Origin: Tannerellaceae bacterium
GTDB lineage: Bacteria; Bacteroidota; Bacteroidia; Bacteroidales; Tannerellaceae
Assembly (NCBI GenBank): GCA_031284275.1
Contig: JAITAD010000081.1
Span: 1-8,216 of the forward strand
DNA length: 8,216 bases
Direction: 5' to 3'
Within the stretch, counting starts at the first letter, position 1. Every line of letters starts with the position of its first letter. The notes under the pieces are model-generated. The model saw only the letters and a list, made by a program, of their open reading frames with translations, ran no database searches and was not told the DNA's origin. This document shows positions 1 to 5,565 of the stretch, in pieces. The position numbers and the translations under genes were made by a program.

Positions 1-161
1 ATATCGGCGCCCGCTATGGTAAGGGGGATTCGTTCACCTTTCCCGTCGGCACGCACGATGACAAAATGCCCGGCTTTCCTTGCGCGCGCAATCAACGGAG
101 CTTCTATTTCCAACCTGACGACGTTCGCCGAAAGTTTATCCTTGCCTACAATCCTATTCAT
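1..161 (-). CDS. FAD/NAD-binding oxidoreductase subunit, NfnA/SudB (sulfide/dihydroorotate dehydrogenase-like) type, N-terminal part
   Basis: Only the first 53 codons are inside the window; the gene runs off the left edge. The ATG is at 161-159 and the frame is open to base 1. The visible protein begins MNRIVGKDKLSANVVRLEIE and continues with AGHFVIV and GERIPLTIAGAD. This is the start of a ferredoxin-NADP reductase-like beta-barrel, including the flavin-binding R-x-P-L-T-I stretch. From family knowledge, such proteins are the FAD/NAD(P)-binding small subunit that pairs with a glutamate synthase-like large subunit (NfnB/GltD-like), usually encoded next, which would be outside this window. The ATG overlaps the GH57 gene's end: the GH57 stop TAG lies inside ATGAATAG, an 8-base overlap suggesting translational coupling. 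The assignment rests on the N-terminus only; the family is fairly clear, the exact substrate is not. Confidence 0.8.
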   Translation of the reverse strand, partial: MNRIVGKDKLSANVVRLEIEAPLIARARKAGHFVIVRADGKGERIPLTIAGAD

Positions 162-1458
162 GCGTCGAAGGACTTTTTTTTGCCCGCCCCCGCAGGCGAG
201 CCACTTCCTGTTGAAGGCTCGCTATCTCCTCGCCTTGATTACGTATGGTGGTCAGCAGGGCGTTTAACTCTTCGTTCTCTATCGTTTCCGGAAAGAGGGC
301 ATTGAGTCGGACGATGAAATCCGAGAGTACGTTCATATAGTTGTTGAAAGCATCGTAGGGATTGTCGTAAGGCGAAAAATACCCGTGAGGATGACGCGTA
401 TTCATGTAATAGAAATGGTCACTGCTCTGGAGGTAGTGCCAGTCCTGACGCAGCCGGCGGTCTTCGGCCATACGGACGCGTTCGCCGATGGCGCTGATCT
501 TCCTGAACGCTTCCTGTTGCAAGACGTTACCCAACCACGAACCTGTGTCACGTTCCTCATCCGCCCACGATATCGGATGCGGCGTCGAGAAACTGTCTAC
601 TGCATGGAGTAACTTGAAAACCTCCGACGGCGTAGAGAACGAGATACCCCGTTCCGCTGCAAAACGCGGCAGAGCACGAAAGAAGTCGAAGATACCCGAT
701 TCCGGCGGCTGTATCGCTCCCAGTACCTCGTAGTTCATGAACACGTTGATCACTTGCTCCGCTTGAGGCGTAGCGGCTATCCAACCGATGTATTTATCTG
801 CCGTCAGCGGATATTCGTTCCAACTGCCGTTATTGAAACGCAATGACAAGTCTTCACTGAAACGGTCGTTTTTCAGCAGCAACTGCAACGTCGGTTGCAC
901 TGCCGATGTGTAGACATAGTTCGGACTTTTCCAACCCATCACATGTTTCGCCCCTTCGGTGAGCATCCCTGTGAATCCCATAGCTGCCACCATATCGGCG
1001 ATATCGTCCGAGTATATCAGTTCCGTGTTACGCAACACCTTCGGTTCCACGCCAAAGACATCGCGTATCTTCTCCCTGTGTTCTTCCACCTGCTGCCGAA
1101 ACTCTTCAGCATCTCCCAACGAGGCCAATGAGTGGGCATAGGTCTCGGTCAAAAACTCCACGCATCCTGTCTTAGCCAACTCACGAAAGCTGTCTATTAC
1201 TTCCGGTGAGTGTATCTCCATCTGTTCCAACGCCGTTCCCGATATCGAGAATGTCGCATGGAAACGTCCTCCACTTCGGGTTATCATTTCCAAGAGCGTA
1301 CGGTTGGCCGGCAGGTAACAGACCTCCGTCATGCGCCGCATGATCTCTTCGTTGTGGAAATCGTCGTAATAGTAATGGTCGTTCCCGATGTCGAAAAAGC
1401 GGTAACGCCGCAAACGAAACGGTTGATGCACCTCAAAGTAGAAACATATCGTCTTCAT
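154..1458 (-). CDS. Glycoside hydrolase family 57 protein (alpha-amylase/alpha-glucan-acting type)
   Basis: 434 residues from the ATG at 1458. The frame is open further upstream to 1527, but that extension would overlap the glycosyltransferase, and MKTICFYFEVHQPF is the natural family start. GH57 landmarks: HQP at residues 11-13 (region 1), GCVEFLTETYAHS at 98-110 (region 2), LRNTELIYSD at 142-151 with E146 as expected nucleophile (region 3), and FMNYEVLG at 240-247 (region 4). Region 4 normally carries the acid/base Asp; here that position is N242, so hydrolase activity is doubtful. SWADEERDTGSWLG (297-310) and SDHFYYMNTRHPHGYFSPY (346-364) are typical of the Bacteroidetes cytoplasmic GH57 group. 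Residues about 395-425 form a probable coiled coil. There is no signal peptide, so it should act in the cytoplasm on alpha-glucan or glycogen. It follows the GT4 gene by 14 bases and overlaps the next gene by 8. An A8 run (174-181 on the plus strand as T8) lies near its 3' end. Confidence 0.9.
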   Translation of the reverse strand: MKTICFYFEVHQPFRLRRYRFFDIGNDHYYYDDFHNEEIMRRMTEVCYLPANRTLLEMITRSGGRFHATFSISGTALEQMEIHSPEVIDSFRELAKTGCVEFLTETYAHSLASLGDAEEFRQQVEEHREKIRDVFGVEPKVLRNTELIYSDDIADMVAAMGFTGMLTEGAKHVMGWKSPNYVYTSAVQPTLQLLLKNDRFSEDLSLRFNNGSWNEYPLTADKYIGWIAATPQAEQVINVFMNYEVLGAIQPPESGIFDFFRALPRFAAERGISFSTPSEVFKLLHAVDSFSTPHPISWADEERDTGSWLGNVLQQEAFRKISAIGERVRMAEDRRLRQDWHYLQSSDHFYYMNTRHPHGYFSPYDNPYDAFNNYMNVLSDFIVRLNALFPETIENEELNALLTTIRNQGEEIASLQQEVARLRGRAKKSPSTHE

Positions 1459-1472
1459 GGCTGTTAGGGCTG

Positions 1473-2735
1473 TTATCGCATGACCTGTTCGTATATCCGG
1501 CGAACTTTTTCCCCCGCATATTCCCATTTGATGTTATCCACCTCACGTTTTCCCTCCGTACGCAGGAAACGGTACATCGAGGGGTAGGTGATAATTGAGT
1601 ATATCGCATCTGCCATCGCCTCTATGTCCCAATAATCCACGCAAATAGCATGTTGGAGTATTTCGGCGCATCCCGACTGTTTCGAGATGATCGTCGGCAC
1701 ACCACACTGCATCGCTTCCAAGGGCGATATCCCAAAGGGTTCCGACACCGAGGGCATCACGTAGACGTCGCTTGATTTCAATACCTCATATACCTGCTGC
1801 CCCTTCATGAATCCCGTAAAGTGGAACTTTTCCGAGATGTGACGCGATGCCGCCAAGCGTATCATCTTATCCATCATATCCCCGCTTCCTGCCATCACAA
1901 AACGCACGTTATTGGCCTTACTCAGCACTTTGGCTGCCGCCTCGACAAAGTATTCCGGCCCTTTCTGCATCGTGATACGCCCCAGAAAAGTGACTACCTT
2001 ATCTTTCACCCCCCGTTTGTCTTTGATGTCGAGTATCTCCGGACTGAGTGGTTCCACTGCATTGTGCACCGTCGTCACCTTAGCCGGATCCTGATGGTAT
2101 TTCTCTATCACCGTCCGCCGCGTCAGATTACTCACCGTTATGATGTGGTCGGCATAATCCATCCCGTTCTTTTCGATGCCGTACACTTCCGGATTGACGT
2201 TACCGCGACTACGGTCGTAGTCTGTGGCGTGTACATGTATCACCAATGGCCGCCCGCTCTCCATCTTCGCATGGATACCTGCCGGATAGGTCAGCCAGTC
2301 GTGCGCATGGATGACGTCGAAGGTCTCCGTTCGCGCTACTACGCCAGCTACTATCGAATAGTTGTTTATTTCCTCCAACAAGTTATTCGGGTAACGCCCC
2401 GAAAACTCAAGGCAACCCAAATCGTTCACGTAACAGTAACTGAAATCGGCATAGATATGGTTACGGTAGTCGAAATAACGCTGCGGGTCCGTATGGAACG
2501 TTTCCATCCGCCATTTCACGTATTCCATATTTACGTCCCGCCAGACGATCGGCACGTTGCACATCCCCACAATACGCAAAAATCGCTGATCTTCGTCCCC
2601 CCAGGGCTTAGGGATGCAGAAGACGATGTCCATATCCTCCATGGCAGACATCCCGCGCGTCAGTCCGTAGCTCGCCGTACCCAGCCCTCCGAGTATATGC
2701 GGCGGAAACTCCCAACCGAACATCAGCGCCTTCAT
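1473..2735 (-). CDS. GT4-family glycosyltransferase, glycogen synthase-like
   Basis: 420 residues, GT-B fold. Residues 1-20 (MKALMFGWEFPPHILGGLGT) hold the GGLG loop (16-19) seen in ADP/UDP-glucose-using glycogen and starch synthase-like enzymes. HAHDW is at 143-147, and HVHATDYDRSRGN follows at 167-179. The C-terminal nucleotide-sugar domain has FLGRITMQKG (R253, K258) and the E-x7-E motif E332-E340 within SEPFGISPLEAM. There is no signal peptide or membrane segment, so it is cytoplasmic. In Bacteroidales a GT4 gene of this kind commonly sits with a GH57 gene and a glycogen-debranching enzyme, which points to alpha-glucan storage or turnover; the donor sugar and product cannot be read from the sequence. 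An AGGAAG stretch lies 5 bases before the ATG, and a promoter lies at 2778-2808. It is the first gene of the minus-strand group with the GH57 and oxidoreductase genes. Confidence 0.9.
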   Translation of the reverse strand: MKALMFGWEFPPHILGGLGTASYGLTRGMSAMEDMDIVFCIPKPWGDEDQRFLRIVGMCNVPIVWRDVNMEYVKWRMETFHTDPQRYFDYRNHIYADFSYCYVNDLGCLEFSGRYPNNLLEEINNYSIVAGVVARTETFDVIHAHDWLTYPAGIHAKMESGRPLVIHVHATDYDRSRGNVNPEVYGIEKNGMDYADHIITVSNLTRRTVIEKYHQDPAKVTTVHNAVEPLSPEILDIKDKRGVKDKVVTFLGRITMQKGPEYFVEAAAKVLSKANNVRFVMAGSGDMMDKMIRLAASRHISEKFHFTGFMKGQQVYEVLKSSDVYVMPSVSEPFGISPLEAMQCGVPTIISKQSGCAEILQHAICVDYWDIEAMADAIYSIITYPSMYRFLRTEGKREVDNIKWEYAGEKVRRIYEQVMR

Positions 2736-2767
2736 TCCGTCTTCCTAAGGTTAGCTCTTTTTTCTAT

Positions 2768-2781
2768 TTTGAGGCCTCAAA
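2768..2781. repeat. Perfect 14-bp palindrome overlapping the GT4 promoter
   Basis: TTTGAGGCCTCAAA reads identically on both strands. With no loop it is a poor RNA hairpin, but it has the form of a dimeric protein's operator. It overlaps the last bases of the -7 element (2778-2785) on the minus strand and covers the likely transcription start of the glycosyltransferase gene. A regulatory role is inferred from position only. Confidence 0.5.
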
Positions 2782-2808
2782 GATAGCTACATTTCCATTA
2801 TCGGGAAA
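2778..2808 (-). promoter_or_regulatory. Bacteroidetes-type promoter for the GT4-GH57 group
   Basis: On the minus strand TATCTTTG (2785-2778) matches the Bacteroidetes -7 consensus TAnnTTTG. A TTTC (2808-2805), three of four bases of the -33 element TTTG, lies exactly 19 bases upstream. The ATG at 2735 is about 40 bases downstream. It lies between the lipoprotein stop and the glycosyltransferase start, so the latter need not depend on read-through. Confidence 0.65.
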
Positions 2809-2815
2809 GCCTTTT

Positions 2816-3580
2816 TCAGTGCGCTTTGGGATATACTTCCAGAAAGTGCAGCCGCACCGAGCGGTTGATGCCGTCGTTCAAGGGAATATCTTCACCGCTT
2901 TTCAGCGCCGGCCGGAAGCGTAGTGTCACCTCCTCAGCCTCTATCTCAGCCTCAAAGATATCTCCTTCCGATATCCACTCCGTAGGCTCATCTTTCGGCA
3001 GATATTCGCCCACCAAGGTGAAGTCCTGATCTTTCGAAGTACGCCGCCACAGCGTCAGCCCTGATACGTCCTCCGTCTTTCCACCCTTCGAGAGGCCAAA
3101 ACGTATGCGCGACACCGACGGCAAAACACCCAACTCCAACAACGCATCCGAATCATGTTGTCCGCACTCGTAAAATATCAGTTGCTGCAACTCTACGTAG
3201 CCTCGCACAGGATTCACCGCAAAATCTTTCAATTTATAGGCCATCTGCCCGAATCCGTAATCGACGTAGAGCGGACGGTCACGCACATACATCACTGTGG
3301 CCGTCACCATCTCCTCTTCTTTTTCGCCTTCACTACGGGGGCGTCGATTGACGTATCCCTCGCGTTCCCATCCATCAAAATCCTCGCGAAAAGCCGGCGC
3401 TTCATTCGTCGTCGGCCACGGCAATACTTCAGCTCCCGGAGGGCATATCACCGCTTCGCTGTCATCTATCCCCGCAAAACGATAATTCAACGGCTTCTCG
3501 CAACCACCAATCCCCAGTGCCGCTAACACTGCCATCAACGGCAAGCTCATCCTCTTCAATACCGCTTCTCCGTTTCTCAT
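2816..3580 (-). CDS. Putative lipoprotein of unknown function
   Basis: 254 residues. The N-terminus has basic residues K9 and R10, a hydrophobic stretch (about 11-24) and a lipobox-like IGGC with Cys at 27, so export and lipid anchoring are likely. I chose the ATG at 3580 because the next one (residue 11) would leave no positively charged n-region. The mature part is about 227 residues, rich in alternating hydrophobic/polar strands: FREDFDGWEREGYVNRRP at 64-81, YVELQQLIFYECGQ at 128-141, VSRIRFGLSKGG at 156-167, and a repeat-like C-terminal end SVRLHFLEVYPK. This suggests a beta-sandwich. I see no catalytic motif and recognise no named family. An acidic segment EGEKEEE lies at 84-90. It has its own promoter at 3641-3648, diverges from glsA, and precedes the glycosyltransferase by 80 bases. 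It could be a surface glycan-binding or envelope protein, but that is a guess. Confidence 0.75.
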   Translation of the reverse strand: MRNGEAVLKRMSLPLMAVLAALGIGGCEKPLNYRFAGIDDSEAVICPPGAEVLPWPTTNEAPAFREDFDGWEREGYVNRRPRSEGEKEEEMVTATVMYVRDRPLYVDYGFGQMAYKLKDFAVNPVRGYVELQQLIFYECGQHDSDALLELGVLPSVSRIRFGLSKGGKTEDVSGLTLWRRTSKDQDFTLVGEYLPKDEPTEWISEGDIFEAEIEAEEVTLRFRPALKSGEDIPLNDGINRSVRLHFLEVYPKAH

Positions 3581-3640
3581 CTTCTTTTCTTTCTTTCCGC
3601 CGGTAAGGGCGTTCCATCACCCAATTTTTTCGCTTGGCGA

Positions 3641-3648
3641 CAAATGTA
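3641..3648 (-). promoter_or_regulatory. -7 element for the lipoprotein gene
   Basis: On the minus strand TACATTTG matches TAnnTTTG perfectly, and the ATG at 3580 is about 60 bases downstream. I see no convincing TTTG at the -33 spacing, so this is a half-supported promoter. It faces away from the glsA promoter; the two -7 boxes are 23 bases apart. Confidence 0.5.
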
Positions 3649-3653
3649 ACCGT

Positions 3654-3679
3654 TTTGCAGCGTAATGTATGTATCTTTG
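3654..3679 (+). promoter_or_regulatory. Promoter for the glsA-glsB-cls operon
   Basis: TATCTTTG (3672-3679) is an exact match to the Bacteroidetes -7 consensus TAnnTTTG. A TTTG lies at 3654-3657, but the 14-base spacer is shorter than the usual 19 or so, so the upstream element is uncertain. Transcription would begin around 3684-3688. That leaves the ATG at 3705 with a short leader and puts the in-frame ATG at 3669 outside the transcript, which supports the 3705 start. Confidence 0.6.
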
Positions 3680-3704
3680 CGGGGAGAAAAAGAGCGTGAA
3701 AGCA

Positions 3705-4580
3705 ATGGCCGATAAGGTTGTAGATGTGCATGAAGTGCTGCGGACGAAAGCTCCCGGACTGGCGCGGTTTATGCCGCCTTTTGTCGTCAGGGGTTTGGCC
3801 GCAATCGTCCATGAACGTGAAATCAACGAGGTCCTTAACCTATATCGCGATAAGGACGGCGTCGCTTTTATGGCTGCTCTGCTTGATTATTTCGACGTCT
3901 ACCCGGAGCTTGAAGGCTCGGACAACCTCCCCCTCGAAGGCCGCCATATTTTCGCATCCAACCATCCTCTCGGCGGAATGGACGGTATCTGTCTGTCCGC
4001 CATTCTCGGTAATTGGTTCGACGGTAATATCTGCTGTATCGTCAATGATTTGCTTCTCGCTCTACCCAACCTCCAGTCTATCTGCCTGCCCGTGAACAGA
4101 CACGGTCCGCAGGGGCGAGTCACCGCTCTGCTCACCGATACCGTCTACGCTTCCGATTGTCAAGTCATTACGTTCCCCGCCGGTAAATGTTCCCGCCGGC
4201 GGCACGGCCGGATTGCCGACCCTGAGTGGAAACATTCTTTTGTCCGCAAAGCTGTCGAATATGAGCGCGACATCGTCCCCATATTCTTCGGTGGACGTAA
4301 CTCGGCTTTTTTCTATCGCCTGGCCAATCTCCGCACGGCTTTCGGCATAGGTGTCAATATCGAGATGCTGTTCCTTGCCGACGAGCTTTTCCGCGCACGG
4401 CACAGTCGTTTCGTCATCCGGGTAGGAAAACCCATTCCTTGGCAGACTTTCCACGACGACCGTTCATGGAGTGAGTGGGCAGACTACGTCCGCCGCCGTA
4501 CCTATGCCCTCGAAAAACCCGGCGACACCGCCAGAAGCAAGCACAACAGCCTCAACCCCAATAATCGAAAAACCATCTGA
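3705..4580 (+). CDS. glsA: Glycine-lipid O-acyltransferase (PlsC/hemolysin-like)
   Basis: 291 residues from the ATG at 3705. An in-frame ATG at 3669 lies upstream of the promoter's -7 box and is rejected. It is a lysophospholipid-type acyltransferase. NHPLGGMDG at 86-94 supplies the catalytic His87 and Asp93, TFPAGKCSRRRHG at 156-168 is the acyl-acceptor/phosphate-binding type motif, and VPIFFGGRNSAFFYRLANLR at 191-210 is a stretch I associate with the Bacteroidetes GlsA/'putative hemolysin' group. From family knowledge, GlsA esterifies the hydroxyl of an N-(3-hydroxyacyl)-glycine made by GlsB, giving the diacylated glycine lipid, at the inner membrane. Its immediate partner 6 bases downstream has the matching N-acyltransferase signature, which strongly supports the assignment. 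The basic, probably disordered tail (about 270-291) carries no motif. A general 1-acylglycerol-phosphate acyltransferase role is a less likely alternative. Confidence 0.85.
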   Translation: MADKVVDVHEVLRTKAPGLARFMPPFVVRGLAAIVHEREINEVLNLYRDKDGVAFMAALLDYFDVYPELEGSDNLPLEGRHIFASNHPLGGMDGICLSAILGNWFDGNICCIVNDLLLALPNLQSICLPVNRHGPQGRVTALLTDTVYASDCQVITFPAGKCSRRRHGRIADPEWKHSFVRKAVEYERDIVPIFFGGRNSAFFYRLANLRTAFGIGVNIEMLFLADELFRARHSRFVIRVGKPIPWQTFHDDRSWSEWADYVRRRTYALEKPGDTARSKHNSLNPNNRKTI

Positions 4581-4586
4581 ATCCGC

Positions 4587-5561
4587 ATGGAGGAAATCAT
4601 CCCCCCTGTCCCACCGGACCTCGTTGCCGCCGAGCTTACGCCCGACAAACGTATGCGTTCCACCAATAAGTCATGTAACGAACTTTACGTCGTCACCGCC
4701 GATAACTCTCCCCACGTTATGCGGGAGATCGGCCGTCTCAGGGAGACTGCTTTCCGTGCCTACGGGGGTGGTACCGGTAATGCCTGCGATATTGATGCCT
4801 ACGACACCATGCCTAACGGTTACCGGCAGCTTATCGTCTGGTCGCCCGACGAACAGCGTATCCTCGGCGGCTACCGTTTTCTCTGCGGCGCCGATGTCCG
4901 TCTGGACAGTAACGGGCAGCCGTGCCTTGCTACCTCGCACCTTTTTCGGTTCTCCGATCAGTTCATTCAAGACTACCTTCCCTGTACCGTTGAACTTGGG
5001 CGCTCTTTCGTCACTCGCGAGTATCAGGTTACCGGAGGCGGCGAGAGCGCCCGCCGCGGTATCTTTATCCTCGACAATCTCTGGGACGGCCTCGGTGCCC
5101 TCTCCGTTATCGACCCCTCCCTGAAATATTTCTTCGGCAAAGCTACCATGTACCTCTCTTTCCACCGCGAAGCCCGTAACCTCCTCCTTTATTTTCTCCG
5201 CCACCATTTTCCCGACCCTGACGGCCTCGTATCCCCGCACGTCCCTCTGGTGCGGGACTTCGACGATCGCCCCTACCGAGACCTTTTCCCTCACCACTCC
5301 TTTCGCGACAACTACCGTATCCTCAATCACGAAGTGCGACGTCTCGGCGCAAACCTTCCTCCGCTCATCAATGCCTATATGACGCTCTCCGGTTCAATGC
5401 GTGTCTTCGGCGCTACCGTTAACAGCGATTTCGGTGACGTCGAAGAAATCGGTATCCTCATCGCCGTCGATGAGATTCTTGAAGAGAAAAAACAAAGACA
5501 CGTCGATTCCTATCCTGCCACCGACGTCTGTTCCGCCGGCCTTATCCGTAGCGAGGCTTGA
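4587..5561 (+). CDS. glsB: Glycine-lipid N-acyltransferase (OlsB-like GNAT family)
   Basis: 324 residues, starting 6 bases after glsA. The N-terminus MEEIIPPVPPDL leads into a GNAT-like domain: ELYVVTADNSPHVMREIGRL (32-51), ETAFRAYGGGTG (53-64), YRQLIVW (79-85), GGYRF (94-98), and ELGRSFVTREYQ (136-147). NLWDGLGA (164-171) and KYFFGKATMYLSFH (180-193) follow. This is the arrangement of the OlsB-type acyl-ACP-dependent N-acyltransferases. In Bacteroidetes the homologue GlsB transfers a 3-hydroxyacyl chain to the amino group of glycine, the first step of glycine-lipid and serine-glycine-lipid synthesis. The glsA and cls neighbours fit a lipid operon. Cytoplasmic face of the inner membrane is expected; no membrane span is seen. 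Its last codons lie 4 bases before the cls start. Acceptor amino acid (glycine versus ornithine) is inferred from the phylum and pairing, not from visible residues. Confidence 0.87.
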   Translation: MEEIIPPVPPDLVAAELTPDKRMRSTNKSCNELYVVTADNSPHVMREIGRLRETAFRAYGGGTGNACDIDAYDTMPNGYRQLIVWSPDEQRILGGYRFLCGADVRLDSNGQPCLATSHLFRFSDQFIQDYLPCTVELGRSFVTREYQVTGGGESARRGIFILDNLWDGLGALSVIDPSLKYFFGKATMYLSFHREARNLLLYFLRHHFPDPDGLVSPHVPLVRDFDDRPYRDLFPHHSFRDNYRILNHEVRRLGANLPPLINAYMTLSGSMRVFGATVNSDFGDVEEIGILIAVDEILEEKKQRHVDSYPATDVCSAGLIRSEA

Positions 5562-5565
5562 AGCC

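Noticed and set aside
1459..1527. Upstream ATG for the GH57 gene at 1527
   Set aside because: It overlaps the end of the glycosyltransferase gene and precedes the conserved family N-terminus MKTICFYFEVHQP.
1821..2786. A 321-codon open frame on the plus strand opposite the glycosyltransferase gene
   Set aside because: Its protein is rich in His, Arg and Val with no family pattern, and it mirrors a clearly conserved GT4 gene. It is most simply an antisense shadow.
3960..3986. HX5D rather than the textbook HX4D in GlsA, as a sign of inactivity
   Set aside because: The NHP-x-GG-x-DG form with five intervening residues is, to my knowledge, the normal form in this hemolysin-like subfamily.
4671..5330. 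A 219-codon minus-strand frame opposite glsB, and similar frames opposite cls (e.g. 5902-6327)
   Set aside because: Their Val/Asp/Glu-rich translations are what strongly C-ending codons give on the other strand; no domain is visible.
5401..5565. Earlier ATG for cls at 5401
   Set aside because: The extra 55 residues lie within the conserved glsB coding region and are Ser/Pro-rich; Cls proteins begin with the membrane segment that follows the GTG at 5566.
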